Part shown: in pieces, positions 1 to 8,834 of the stretch
Position numbering within the stretch: the stretch's first letter is position 1
Layout: each line of letters begins with the position of its first letter
Assembly (NCBI RefSeq): GCF_947498005.1
Contig: NZ_CANMIW010000007.1
Location: forward strand, 62,001 to 126,000
Direction of reading: 5' to 3'
Source of the DNA: an uncultured Winogradskyella sp.
Lineage (GTDB): Bacteria > Bacteroidota > Bacteroidia > Flavobacteriales > Flavobacteriaceae
Length of the DNA: 64,000 nucleotides
Notes under the pieces: model-generated
What the model was told of the DNA's origin: nothing
Databases searched by the model: none
What the model saw: only the letters and a program-made list of their open reading frames with translations
Translations under genes and position numbers: made by a program

Positions 1-950
1 TGTACAATTGGCACTTCTCCGATAAATGGAACTTTAAGGTCTTCTGCTAAATGTTTAGCACCTTCTTTACCAAAAATATAGTACTTATTATCAGGTAGTT
101 CTTCTGGTGTAAAATAAGCCATGTTTTCAATAATACCTAAAACTGGTACATTAATACTATCTTGTTGAAACATTGCCACACCTTTTTTAGCATCTGCTAA
201 GGCTACATTTTGAGGTGTACTCACAATCACTGCTCCCGTTATTGGCAATGCTTGCATAATACTTAGATGAATATCACCAGTTCCTGGAGGTAAATCGAGA
301 AGTAAAAAATCTAATTCGCCCCAAGCTGCATCAAAAATCATTTGATTTAATGCCTTAGACGCCATTGGTCCTCTCCAAATAACCGCCTGATCTGGTTTTG
401 TAAAAAAGCCTATTGACAGCACTTTTACTCCATAATTCTCTACGGGCTTCATTTTAGATTTTCCATCTACGTTAACAGATAGAGGTCTTTCGTTAGCTAC
501 ATCGAACATTATAGGGATCGAAGGGCCATAAATATCAGCATCTAAGACACCAACTTTAAATCCCATTTTTGCTAAAGTAACAGCTAAATTCGCTGTTACT
601 GTAGATTTACCTACACCACCTTTACCAGAAGCAACGGCCACTATATTTTTAATTCCAGGAATAGCCTTACCTTTTATCTCATTCTTAGGTTGAGCAGTTG
701 CTGCATCAACTTTGATATTCACTTTTATTTTTGCCTTTTCATAAACCTCTTTGTGAATGGTTTGTAAAATCTCAACTTCGGTCTTTTTTCTTGCTTGAAG
801 ACTTGGATTTTTAATAGTAATATCTACAATGACTTCATCTGCAAAAGTGACAACATTAGTTACCGCTCCACTATCTACCATATTCTCACCTTCTCCTGGT
901 GCTGTTATAGTTTTGAGTGCGTTAAGTATATCTTGTTTGTTTAGTTTCAT
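1..950 (-). CDS. mrp: Mrp/NBP35 (ApbC) family P-loop ATPase, 3' end cut by the window
   Basis: The first 316 codons are visible, reading leftwards from an ATG at 948-950. Residues 1 to about 80 form a MIP18/DUF59-like N-terminal domain. A deviant Walker A P-loop, GKGGVGKST, follows at about 109-117, then DADIYGPS and the LPPGTGD segment typical of Mrp. In this family the protein is a cytoplasmic scaffold or carrier that passes Fe-S clusters to apo-proteins and needs ATP. The C-terminal CxxC pair that would bind the cluster lies outside the window, so it cannot be checked. The gene is separated from the next one by about 220 nt of AT-rich DNA with no feature I can support. Confidence 0.93.
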   Translation of the reverse strand, partial: MKLNKQDILNALKTITAPGEGENMVDSGAVTNVVTFADEVIVDITIKNPSLQARKKTEVEILQTIHKEVYEKAKIKVNIKVDAATAQPKNEIKGKAIPGIKNIVAVASGKGGVGKSTVTANLAVTLAKMGFKVGVLDADIYGPSIPIMFDVANERPLSVNVDGKSKMKPVENYGVKVLSIGFFTKPDQAVIWRGPMASKALNQMIFDAAWGELDFLLLDLPPGTGDIHLSIMQALPITGAVIVSTPQNVALADAKKGVAMFQQDSINVPVLGIIENMAYFTPEELPDNKYYIFGKEGAKHLAEDLKVPFIGEVPIV

Positions 951-1169
951 ATTATTTTGACAATGAAAATATTAAATCTTTAAATTAGAAGACTTTAGTT
1001 TATTCTCAAACTAGAAATATTTGCATTCTTATTAAGATTAATTCTAAAAGCAAAGATACTGCTAATAGTTTAGATTTTGAAGTAGATAAATTGAATTGTA
1101 TTATGGATTTATTCAGTTTATGAATAATGAGAAAATGCGATAGCTTATAACGATAATCTGTCAATTAAT

Positions 1170-1502
1170 TTATTTTAATTCCTGTAAAGGATCCCAATAA
1201 ACAGCCTCTAAATTCTGAATTTGATTTTCTACCACTTCTATACCTTCACTCTCTAAAAGTTGTTGCATTAAGTTGGTGCCTTCAAAATGATGTTTGCCTG
1301 TTAAAAGGCCTTTTCGGTTTACTACTCTGTGTGCTGGCACATCTTTTCCGTGAGAACCATTCATGGCATAGCCCACAATTCTTGCACTTTTGCCTGCTCC
1401 TAGATATTTCGCAATTGCGCCATAACTTGTAACTCTACCAAATGGTATTTGCTTAGCTACGTCATAGACTTTTTCAAAAAATCCTAGAGTTTCAGGTTTC
1501 AT
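1170..1502 (-). CDS. Alkyltransferase-like protein (ATL), MGMT family without the catalytic Cys
   Basis: The 110 residues match the C-terminal DNA-binding half of O6-alkylguanine-DNA alkyltransferases: GRVTSYG at 22-28, a probable arginine finger in RIVGYAM at 41-47, and the active-site loop. That loop reads PAHRV at 56-60, so the methyl-accepting cysteine of PCHRV is alanine. By family knowledge such ATL proteins bind O6-alkylguanine and recruit nucleotide excision repair instead of repairing directly. It is the last gene of a minus-strand run with trmB and a LysE-family gene; its ATG follows directly on the stop of the LysE gene with no spacer. Function is inferred from family. Confidence 0.88.
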   Translation of the reverse strand: MKPETLGFFEKVYDVAKQIPFGRVTSYGAIAKYLGAGKSARIVGYAMNGSHGKDVPAHRVVNRKGLLTGKHHFEGTNLMQQLLESEGIEVVENQIQNLEAVYWDPLQELK

Positions 1503-2132
1503 TTATAATTCTCTTATAATATTAATAAATGTAATTAATGCTACTAGACCTGTAATGATTCCTATACTAAGATTCATACTTTTTTGTGAGGTAAACTTTC
1601 GGTCTTTAATCCTATCAAAGAAGAAAATATAAAAATATAGCATCGCAAATGTGCCGGTTGCAGCTCCTGTAACGTAAGTAACGATGCTTAATTTTTCAAA
1701 ATTCATCCAACCAAAAGACACCAATGTTATGGTCATGTAAGCTTGGTAAGGTATCGGAAAAACATTGAGAGCAGATAATAACATGCCATGCAATAATCTG
1801 CCATGTTTACTTTTAATCTCTTTCTCTTTTTTGGCTTCTTTTTGCTTAGATGCTAAAACTAAAAAATAGATGGTTATCAGCACAAAAATTACAAATGCAA
1901 CTCGTTGAAGAATCTCAACTATATCTTGATTCATTGATAAATACCTCGCAAATATTGCTGCTAAATAGGTTTGAATATATACAATAATACAAACACCTGT
2001 AGAAAACATAATACCTCGACCTGCTCCTTCTTTTAAACTAATTCTAGCTGCTGTCATATTGAGCAATCCCGGCGGAATAACTCCGATTAATGCCACAATA
2101 AAACCTAGAAAGAAAATGACCGTTATACTCAA
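1503..2132 (-). CDS. LysE/RhtB-family membrane transporter
   Basis: A 209-residue hydrophobic protein with about six predicted membrane spans. It opens with a span containing GVIPPGLLNMTA, the conserved N-terminal signature of LysE-type exporters. By family it would export amino acids or related small molecules; the substrate is unknown. A charged cytoplasmic loop (KQKEAKKEKEIKSK) sits between the third and fourth spans, as in relatives. The only reasonable start is a TTG at 2130-2132, 2 nt after the trmB stop, so translation is probably coupled to trmB. Confidence 0.82.
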   Translation of the reverse strand: MSITVIFFLGFIVALIGVIPPGLLNMTAARISLKEGAGRGIMFSTGVCIIVYIQTYLAAIFARYLSMNQDIVEILQRVAFVIFVLITIYFLVLASKQKEAKKEKEIKSKHGRLLHGMLLSALNVFPIPYQAYMTITLVSFGWMNFEKLSIVTYVTGAATGTFAMLYFYIFFFDRIKDRKFTSQKSMNLSIGIITGLVALITFINIIREL

Positions 2133-2134
2133 GC

Positions 2135-2809
2135 CTAATTGATTTTGAATCTAATATACGTAATTGCTTTGTCTTTTTCTAAATACTGGTTTTCATAAAA
2201 CGTTTGAATTTCTGTAACATCGTCTGGACTACCTTCTAATTTATAAACATTATGATTGGCATATAATACCTTGTAACCAGAACCATGCAACAAACCTAAT
2301 GTATAGCCATGCATAAATTCACTATCGGTTTTAAGATGCATTAAACCTCCTGGTTTTAGAATCTTTTTATAGCGTTCAATAAACTTAAGGTTAGTCATTC
2401 TATGCTTTGTTCTCTGGTATTTAATTTGTGGATCTGGAAATGTAATCCAGATTTCATCGACTTCATTTTCCTCAAAAACATGTTCTACAAGTTCTATTTG
2501 AGTTCTTATAAATACCGCGTTTGGTATATTTTCTTCAATTGCTGTTTTAGCACCTCTCCAGAATCTAGCGCCTTTAATATCTATGCCAATAAAATTTTTA
2601 TTTGGATAGCGTTTTGCCAAACCAACAGTGTATTCTCCTTTTCCACAACCTAATTCTAAAACTACAGGATTATCGTTTTTAAAAACTTCTGTTTTCCAAT
2701 TTCCTTTTAATTTATAGGTTGCATCAACTAATTCCTCACGAGATGGTTGATATACATTATGAAAAGTTTCATTTTCTCTAAAGCGTTTCTGTTTATTTTT
2801 ACTTCCCAC
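2135..2809 (-). CDS. trmB: tRNA (guanine-N7-)-methyltransferase
   Basis: TrmB makes m7G46 in the variable loop of tRNAs, using S-adenosylmethionine. The protein shows the SAM-binding motif VLELGCGKGEY, the acidic GIDIKG strand end, and the TrmB signature ITFPDPQIKYQRTKHRM. The open frame extends to a TTG at 2848, but relatives begin at GSKNKxKRF, so I place the start at the GTG at 2807-2809, giving 224 residues. It is first in a minus-strand operon with the LysE-family and ATL genes. Confidence 0.93.
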   Translation of the reverse strand: MGSKNKQKRFRENETFHNVYQPSREELVDATYKLKGNWKTEVFKNDNPVVLELGCGKGEYTVGLAKRYPNKNFIGIDIKGARFWRGAKTAIEENIPNAVFIRTQIELVEHVFEENEVDEIWITFPDPQIKYQRTKHRMTNLKFIERYKKILKPGGLMHLKTDSEFMHGYTLGLLHGSGYKVLYANHNVYKLEGSPDDVTEIQTFYENQYLEKDKAITYIRFKIN

Positions 2810-2860
2810 TAGTTTTAGATTTATTAATAATTTGGTAAAATTAAGCAAACATTTTAGGTT

Positions 2861-2868
2861 TATCTTTG
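2861..2868 (+). promoter_or_regulatory. TAnnTTTG (-7) promoter box for the glycosyltransferase gene
   Basis: TATCTTTG fits the Bacteroidetes sigma-A -7 consensus TAnnTTTG and lies 41 nt before the TTG start at 2910. The nearest TTTG that could act as a -33 element is at 2831, slightly far away (26-nt spacer). Confidence 0.5.
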
Positions 2869-2909
2869 TAAAGTACCATCTAATCTAAAATTAAAAACAC
2901 TTACTTAGG

Positions 2910-3962
2910 TTGAAATCAAAAAAAAGGATTTTAGTTGCGCCTTTAAATTGGGGCTTAGGGCATTCCACAAGATGTATTCCCATAATAAACGCGTTAATTA
3001 CACATAACTTTGAACCTGTTATTGCTAGTGATGGTGTTGCCATTGAGTTATTAAAAAAAGAGTTTCCAAATCTCAGTGCTTTTGAACTCCCTTCTTATAA
3101 CATTACCTACTCTAAAAATGCAAATGGTTTTAAAACCAAATTATTAAAAGATTCTCCGCATTTGATGAAAACGATAAAAAGGGAAAAGAAAATTGTAGAA
3201 ACTTTAATAAAAGATGAAAATATCTCTGGTATTATTTCAGACAACCGATTTGGAGTAAGAAATAAAACAATCCCTTCTGTTTTTATTACACACCAATTGC
3301 GTGTATTGAGCGGTAATACGACTTGGATTAGCAGTAAACTTCATCAAAAAATCATTCTAAAATATAACGAATGTTGGGTTCCTGACCATATAGGAATGAA
3401 CAATTTAAGTGGTAAACTGGGTCATGTTAATGGCTTTAAAGCTCCAATAAAATATTTAGGTCCTTTAACCAGATTTAAAAAATCAGATTTAGAAACTCGT
3501 TATAATTTATTTGTTCTATTATCTGGACCAGAACCTCAGCGCACATTTTTAGAAGAAAAATTGCTAAAAGAATTAAAACTATTTAAAGGTAATGTTCTAT
3601 TTGTTAAAGGTAAAGTAGAAGATCAACAGCAAAAAGAAATCATTGACAATATAGAATTGTATAATTTTATGACAAGTAGTGAGCTTGAAGTCGCTATCAA
3701 TGAAAGTGAACTTATATTAAGTCGATCTGGTTATACCACAATAATGGATTTAGCAAAATTAGAGAAGAAAGCCTTTTTTATACCAACTCCAGGGCAATTT
3801 GAGCAAGAATATTTAGCAATTAAGTTTCAGGCTGAAGGCATAGCTCCTTTTTGTAGCCAAGACGAATTTAACATTGAAGCACTCTCTAAAACCGACGACT
3901 ACAAGGGATTCAAATTTGAAGATTTTGAATTGAATTATAAAAAATTATTTGGTCTTTTCTAA
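2910..3962 (+). CDS. MurG-like (GT-B fold) glycosyltransferase
   Basis: A 350-residue cytoplasmic protein. The N-terminus VAPLNWGLGHSTRC resembles the glycine-rich loop of MurG/GT28-type enzymes. The C-terminal half carries SRSGYTTIMDLAKLEKKAFFIPTPGQFEQ, split here by description: a Gly/Thr-containing donor-sugar loop followed by the PTPGQFEQEY element typical of UDP-GlcNAc-dependent transferases. It probably makes a glycolipid or surface glycan; donor and acceptor are unknown. The start is TTG, after a TATCTTTG promoter box. The 3' end overlaps the convergent histidine kinase gene by 18 nt. Confidence 0.8.
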   Translation: MKSKKRILVAPLNWGLGHSTRCIPIINALITHNFEPVIASDGVAIELLKKEFPNLSAFELPSYNITYSKNANGFKTKLLKDSPHLMKTIKREKKIVETLIKDENISGIISDNRFGVRNKTIPSVFITHQLRVLSGNTTWISSKLHQKIILKYNECWVPDHIGMNNLSGKLGHVNGFKAPIKYLGPLTRFKKSDLETRYNLFVLLSGPEPQRTFLEEKLLKELKLFKGNVLFVKGKVEDQQQKEIIDNIELYNFMTSSELEVAINESELILSRSGYTTIMDLAKLEKKAFFIPTPGQFEQEYLAIKFQAEGIAPFCSQDEFNIEALSKTDDYKGFKFEDFELNYKKLFGLF

Positions 3963-4988
3963 GGTAAAAGAAAACTCACTTCCTACGCCTAGTTGACTTT
4001 CAATATATATTTTTTCTTCATGAGCCTCTATAATATGTTTTACTATAGATAAGCCTAAGCCAGAACCTCCTTCTTTTCTAGAACCACTTTTATCTACGCG
4101 GTAAAAGCGCTCAAACAAACGCTGAAGATTTGCTTTGGCAATCCCTTCACCATTATCGGTAACTCTTATAATAGCTTTATTTTTTATTAGATTTTCTATA
4201 CTAACTTCAGTAGTTCCTCTTTCTCTACCATATTTTATAGAATTGACAATAAGATTTGTTAATACTTGCTGAATTCTTTCTTTATCTGCAAAAACCATGA
4301 TAGGTTCAAAGTAATCAATATCAAACGTTAATGTAATATCTTTTTTTGCTGCTTTCATTTCAAACAGATCAAACACATTTTGTACCAATTGCACAATATC
4401 AAAATTTTCTTTATTTAGACTTAGATCACCAACCTCTAGTTTCGTAATCATATCTAAATCTTTAATAATGTATGTTAATCGTTCTACGCCTTTACTTGCC
4501 CTAGCGAGGTACTTATTCTTAACTTTTTCGTCTTCAATCGCTCCATCTAATAATGTAAGTAAATAACTCTGAACAGAAAATAATGGCGTCTTAAGCTCAT
4601 GAGAAACATTACCAATAAACTCCTTTCTATATTCTTCTCTTACCTTTAATGTTTCAATCTCTATTTTTTTGTTTTTGGCATATTTATCAATTTCCTTTGT
4701 TAAGGTTCCCATATCTGTAGTTATGGGCTGTTGCCTGAGACTTGTAGATTCTAACAACGTTAAATCATCGTATATTTTTTTTACACGCTTATAAATGAAT
4801 CGTTCAACTCTATACTGAATAATTACAACACATAATGGAAAACAAATAAGTGGATAAAAAATAACTTGCCAATGCAATGAATGCAAGACATATAAAAATA
4901 CACAAACTAGTAATGAAGAAAACAACGTAATGTATAACGCTGTTCGCAGTGCGAATTTATAAGATTTCTTAAAATTAGTATTTTGCAT
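3945..4988 (-). CDS. Sensor histidine kinase, PhoR-like
   Basis: The 347 residues begin with two closely spaced membrane helices (about 15-35 and 40-58) with almost no periplasmic loop. The HisKA helix has the phospho-acceptor His130 in NVSHELKTPL. The HATPase domain has the N box (NLIVNSIKYG), the DNGEGI box and GGSGLGLSIVKHI. With so little outside sequence it likely senses a membrane or internal cue, or a partner complex as PhoR does with Pst. Its ATG overlaps the response-regulator stop as TAATG, so the two are translationally coupled. Confidence 0.92.
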   Translation of the reverse strand: MQNTNFKKSYKFALRTALYITLFSSLLVCVFLYVLHSLHWQVIFYPLICFPLCVVIIQYRVERFIYKRVKKIYDDLTLLESTSLRQQPITTDMGTLTKEIDKYAKNKKIEIETLKVREEYRKEFIGNVSHELKTPLFSVQSYLLTLLDGAIEDEKVKNKYLARASKGVERLTYIIKDLDMITKLEVGDLSLNKENFDIVQLVQNVFDLFEMKAAKKDITLTFDIDYFEPIMVFADKERIQQVLTNLIVNSIKYGRERGTTEVSIENLIKNKAIIRVTDNGEGIAKANLQRLFERFYRVDKSGSRKEGGSGLGLSIVKHIIEAHEEKIYIESQLGVGSEFSFTLEKTK

Positions 4989-5674
4989 TAGTCTACAAAC
5001 TTGTACCCAACACCTTTAACAGTTTTAAAAGATTTATCGCCAATTTTTTCTCGAAGCTTCCTGATATGCACATCTATGGTTCTTCCGCCAACTACGACTT
5101 CATTTCCCCAGACTTTATCTAAAATTTCATCGCGTTTAAAAACCTTTCCTGGCTTGGTTGCTAGCAAAGATAACAATTCAAACTCTTTTCTTGGTAAGGT
5201 AATTTCTTTACCTTTTAATGTGATTTTATATTCTTCTTTGTAGATAACTAAATCTCCTATTTTCACAATTGATTCAGCAGTTTCATCTGTTTTCTTTAAT
5301 CGTCTTAGTAACGATTTAACCTTGCTAATTAAAACCTTTGGCGTAATAGGTTTAGCGATGTAATCATCCGCACCAGCATCAAAACCAGCAACCTGAGAAT
5401 AATCTTCTCCTCTTGCTGTTAAAAAGGTAATAATGGTATCACTCAACTCTGGTAACTCTCTTAAACGTTCACAAGCTTCAATACCATCCATTTTGGGCAT
5501 CATAACGTCTAAAATTATTAAATGTGGCTTGTTTTTCTTTGCCAATTCAATAGCTTCTAAACCATTTTCACCTTTTATAACTTGATAACCTTCTGAAGAT
5601 AAATTGTAACCAACTATTTCTAAAATGTCTGGCTCATCATCTACTAATAGTATTTTAATGTCTTTCTTTTTCAA
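4988..5674 (-). CDS. OmpR/PhoB-family response regulator
   Basis: A 228-residue regulator. The receiver domain has acidic residues D12-D13, the phospho-acceptor Asp56 in LIILDVMMPKMDG, and the switch lysine in YIAKPITP. A winged-helix DNA-binding domain follows at about 135-228, with RTIDVHIRKLREKIG. It is the partner of the kinase that follows. The start codon is TTG (5672-5674); no ATG lies in frame nearby. A PhoB role in phosphate control is plausible from this architecture, but no pst genes are in view. Confidence 0.92.
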   Translation of the reverse strand: MKKKDIKILLVDDEPDILEIVGYNLSSEGYQVIKGENGLEAIELAKKNKPHLIILDVMMPKMDGIEACERLRELPELSDTIITFLTARGEDYSQVAGFDAGADDYIAKPITPKVLISKVKSLLRRLKKTDETAESIVKIGDLVIYKEEYKITLKGKEITLPRKEFELLSLLATKPGKVFKRDEILDKVWGNEVVVGGRTIDVHIRKLREKIGDKSFKTVKGVGYKFVD

Positions 5675-5872
5675 TGGAATTTCTATATTTTAAGAATTGT
5701 AAATATAAAATATATCTGTATAACTGTTTAAATTTAGTGAATTGATAACAATTACCTAACATTAAAAACGTAATTCGTTGCTGGTGAGAAGCGCCTGATA
5801 TTAACCATATTATGTTATTGTAAATATGCTAAGTATTAACTATCACGATTCTTAGTAATTCAGATTTGTTGT

Positions 5873-5880
5873 TATATTTG
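5873..5880 (+). promoter_or_regulatory. TAnnTTTG promoter box for the T9SS-secreted protein
   Basis: TATATTTG lies 27 nt before the ATG at 5908. The box falls inside the longer open frame that begins at 5866, which supports the later start. No clear -33 element is visible. Confidence 0.5.
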
Positions 5881-5907
5881 TATTCTAACTTTAATAAAAA
5901 TTCAATT

Positions 5908-7587
5908 ATGAAGAAAATTTACTTTCTATTTATTGCCTTATTAATTTCTTCCATTTCTTTTGGACAGAATTTATTAGTGAATGGTGATTTTGAAACTTGG
6001 ACAGATGTTAATACTCCTGACGGATGGACAAAAGTTGAAAACATTACTCAAGAAACTACCACAATTCATGGTGGCACTAATGCTGCAAAGCACACTGCAG
6101 ATGGAACAAAAGATTTAGGTCAAACTATTACAGGTATTACACCTGGTAACATGTACACGATAACTATGTGGTTTAATGTTGAATCTGGTGATGGTACAGA
6201 TGCTAGAATCTGGAGTTATTGGAGAGATGCATCTGATGGAAACATTACAGATAATGCAGATGAATTAAGAGGCGGTGGAGCCGGAAACGCTTATTTCGTT
6301 GCTACGGATGGTGTTTGGACTGAATATACAGTAACAATACCTGCTCCTGCTACAGCAACTAGTTTATACTTTGAAGTAAGAGCATATGGTTCTTCAGTTA
6401 TATCTTGGGATGATTTTTCAGTTGTAGAACAAGCTGTAACTACACCAACAGTTAACATTACTGCACCAGCTGATGGAGAAGTTTTAGATTCTGGTACTAC
6501 ATCTGTAGATGTTACGACTTCTGTTTTAAACTTTAACGTTGGAAATACAGGTACTGATGATGGTTACATTAAAACAACTTTAGTTAGTCCTGGTGGAACT
6601 TTTAATATGGATAAGTTTGACACTAACCCAGAAACTATTTCTGTTGCTGATGGAGAAGCTTACACTGTAACTTATGAGTTAGTAGATCCTTCTGGTGCAT
6701 CTTTAAGTCCAGCACAATCTACTACAATTTCGTTCTCAGTTGCAGGTATTTCTCAAGTTGCAGATATTACTGCATTAAGAGCTGGAACTGTTGGAGATTT
6801 CTACGAATTAACAGGTGAAGCTATTATCTCTTACATTGTTACGGAAGGTACAAGAAATCAAAAGTACATTCAAGATGCTGGTGCTGGAATCTTAATTGAT
6901 GACACTGCTGGTACTATAACTACTGTATTTAACAATGGTGATGGTATTACTGGTTTAAAAGGTCAACTTACAGAATTTGCTGGCACTTTGCAATTTGTGC
7001 CTACAGAGAATGTAGCTTCTGCCTCTTCTACTGGTACGCTTTTAAATCCAATAGTAGTAAGTGCATCAGAATTAATTAATAATGGAGAAACTTATGAAAG
7101 TAGATTAATCACGCTAAACAATGTAACTTTTGCAGATTCAGGAATGTTCGCAGACAACACAAATTATGATGTTGCTGATGGTACTGATGTAACTGTTGCA
7201 AGAGTTGCTTTTGGTGATGAAGATATTATTGGTACTGCAATCCCAACTACTGTTTCAAGTATTACAGGATTAGGTGGTGAGTTTAATGGTGTTTACCAAA
7301 TTTTCCCTAGATATGCTAGTGATATTGCAGCGCCTTTAAGTGTAAACAACTTCAACAATGCTTCATTTAGCTTATACCCTAACCCAACTAACACTGGTTC
7401 GGTTTCAATTTCTTCTACAAATAGCGAAGCTATCTCTGTACAAGTTTATGATATTTTAGGAAAGCAAGTTAAAAACGAGACATTATCTAACAACACGTTA
7501 AATGTTTCTAACTTAAAATCTGGTGTTTACATCATAAAAATTACTCAAAACAATGCTTCTACTACTAAGAAATTAGTAATTAACTAA
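5908..7587 (+). CDS. Secreted protein with DUF5689-like domain and T9SS type A sorting domain
   Basis: The 559 residues start with a Sec signal peptide (MKKIYFLFIALLISS...SFGQ). A carbohydrate-binding-module-like jelly-roll segment follows (LVNGDFETW... to about residue 180). A linker with a SxxxVAG fold precedes a DUF5689-like region around 285-480, beginning IxxLRAGTVGDFYELTGEA. A C-terminal type A sorting domain ends it, with LYPNPT, VYDILGKQV, LKSGVYIIKI and a final KKLVIN. It should cross the outer membrane by T9SS and be released or anchored; some binding or nuclease-associated role is possible but unproved. The start was placed at the ATG of the signal peptide; an intrinsic terminator follows the gene. 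Confidence 0.85.
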   Translation: MKKIYFLFIALLISSISFGQNLLVNGDFETWTDVNTPDGWTKVENITQETTTIHGGTNAAKHTADGTKDLGQTITGITPGNMYTITMWFNVESGDGTDARIWSYWRDASDGNITDNADELRGGGAGNAYFVATDGVWTEYTVTIPAPATATSLYFEVRAYGSSVISWDDFSVVEQAVTTPTVNITAPADGEVLDSGTTSVDVTTSVLNFNVGNTGTDDGYIKTTLVSPGGTFNMDKFDTNPETISVADGEAYTVTYELVDPSGASLSPAQSTTISFSVAGISQVADITALRAGTVGDFYELTGEAIISYIVTEGTRNQKYIQDAGAGILIDDTAGTITTVFNNGDGITGLKGQLTEFAGTLQFVPTENVASASSTGTLLNPIVVSASELINNGETYESRLITLNNVTFADSGMFADNTNYDVADGTDVTVARVAFGDEDIIGTAIPTTVSSITGLGGEFNGVYQIFPRYASDIAAPLSVNNFNNASFSLYPNPTNTGSVSISSTNSEAISVQVYDILGKQVKNETLSNNTLNVSNLKSGVYIIKITQNNASTTKKLVIN

Positions 7588-7613
7588 GCATTATTAGTTT
7601 TAATACAAATTAT

Positions 7614-7648
7614 AAGCGTAACTCAATTTTAGAGTTACGCTTTTTTTT
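7614..7648 (+). terminator. Intrinsic terminator after the T9SS-secreted protein gene
   Basis: Perfect 11-bp stem AAGCGTAACTC / GAGTTACGCTT, 7-nt loop, followed by a run of T. Confidence 0.9.
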
Positions 7649-7710
7649 ATCCCTTACTTTTTAAGCCTTAAATTATAACTAAAAGAAAAAGGTTAAATCA
7701 CTTCTTTGCA

Positions 7711-7718
7711 TATTTTTG
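7711..7718 (+). promoter_or_regulatory. TAnnTTTG box only 4 nt before the LuxE-like ATG
   Basis: TATTTTTG is followed by CATT and then the ATG at 7723. If transcription begins about 5-7 nt after the box, as usual for this promoter class, the mRNA would be leaderless. Confidence 0.6.
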
Positions 7719-7722
7719 CATT

Positions 7723-8703
7723 ATGAAATTAAAGGAAGATATTTTTAATATAAAAACTGATGCCGATTTTGAAGCATTAGCCTTAAAAGTGTTTAAGTTT
7801 CAGTTTGAGAAAAACAACGTATATCGTTCCTTTTGTGATTTGCTCTACAAGCATCCTTCTGATGTTAAACAGGTTTCAGATATTCCCTTTCTACCCATTC
7901 AATTTTTTAAAACTAGAGATGTTGTTAGCAATTCAAATACTATTGAAAAAACGTTTTCAAGCTCTGGCACGACAGGAAGTATTACAAGTAACCATTTAGT
8001 TACAGATCTAAAATTATACGAGGAGAGTTATTTAAAGGCTTTTAAGCACTTCTATGGAAATATTGAGGACTATGTTGTTTTAGCCTTGTTACCTTCTTAT
8101 TTAGAACGTGATGGTTCTTCCTTAATCTATATGGTTAATGATTTAATTGAAAAATCTAACCAAACGGAAAGCGGATTCTATCTTAATAATCTTGACGAGT
8201 TAGCAAACACATTAAAATCACTTGAAGCAAAACAAAAGAAAACGCTACTCATTGGTGTTTCTTTTGCGTTATTAGATTTAGTTGAAGCATACCAACTGAA
8301 TTTAAAGCATACCACAATAATGGAAACAGGTGGCATGAAAGGCAGACGAAAAGAAATTATAAGACAAGAGTTGCATCAAATTCTACAATCAGGTTTTAGT
8401 GTAGAACAAATTCATAGTGAATACGGCATGACAGAATTATTAAGCCAAGCGTACTCTAAAGGCAATGGTGTTTTTGAAAGTCCACCTTGGATGAAAATCT
8501 TAACGCGAGATACAGAAGATGCGCTGACCATACAACAACCAAACAAAACAGGAGGCATTAATGTTATCGATTTAGCTAATATTAATTCTTGCTCATTTAT
8601 AGCTACACAAGATCTAGGAAAGGCTTACAATAACGGTCAGTTTGAAATCATTGGTCGTTTTGATAATTCAGACATCAGAGGCTGTAATTTAATGGCACTT
8701 TAA
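7723..8703 (+). CDS. LuxE/PaaK-like acyl-protein synthetase (acyl-activating enzyme)
   Basis: A 326-residue member of the ANL adenylating superfamily in its short LuxE form. It shows the phosphate-binding loop SSSGTTGS at about 84-91, a mid-protein GGMKGRR element, and HSEYGMTELLSQAY at about 226-239, equivalent to the A5 YGxTE motif. LuxE-type enzymes activate a carboxylic acid as acyl-AMP and transfer the acyl group to a cysteine. The substrate is unknown; in flavobacteria such stand-alone genes may feed surface-polymer or lipid synthesis. No lux genes are nearby. Its start is fixed by the promoter box 4 nt upstream. Confidence 0.82.
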   Translation: MKLKEDIFNIKTDADFEALALKVFKFQFEKNNVYRSFCDLLYKHPSDVKQVSDIPFLPIQFFKTRDVVSNSNTIEKTFSSSGTTGSITSNHLVTDLKLYEESYLKAFKHFYGNIEDYVVLALLPSYLERDGSSLIYMVNDLIEKSNQTESGFYLNNLDELANTLKSLEAKQKKTLLIGVSFALLDLVEAYQLNLKHTTIMETGGMKGRRKEIIRQELHQILQSGFSVEQIHSEYGMTELLSQAYSKGNGVFESPPWMKILTRDTEDALTIQQPNKTGGINVIDLANINSCSFIATQDLGKAYNNGQFEIIGRFDNSDIRGCNLMAL

Positions 8704-8758
8704 AATTATTTTTAAATTTTTGTAAGGACTTAAACTCATCTACGACTTAACTATCGCT

Positions 8759-8832
8759 ATGAAAAAGAAAGATTTTCAATAGTTGATTGATTGGTTAGAA
8801 AGTGCTCAAAATTATTTTTGGGCACTTTTTTT
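8759..8832 (+). other. Seven-codon ORF followed by an intrinsic terminator
   Basis: ATG AAA AAG AAA GAT TTT CAA TAG at 8759-8782 encodes only MKKKDFQ. A terminator follows at about 8801-8832 (stem AGTGCTCAAA / TTTGGGCACT with one G-T pair, then a T run). The terminator serves the LuxE-like gene; whether the tiny ORF is translated is unknown. Confidence 0.4.
8799..8832 (+). terminator. Intrinsic terminator after the LuxE-like gene
   Basis: Stem AGTGCTCAAA / TTTGGGCACT (8801-8810 and 8817-8826) followed by seven or more T. It lies just before the convergent DinB-like gene. Confidence 0.8.
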
Positions 8833-8834
8833 AT

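Noticed and set aside
5866..5907. Extended N-terminus of the T9SS-secreted protein starting at 5866
   Set aside because: A TATATTTG promoter box lies inside it (5873-5880) and the signal peptide starts at the ATG at 5908.
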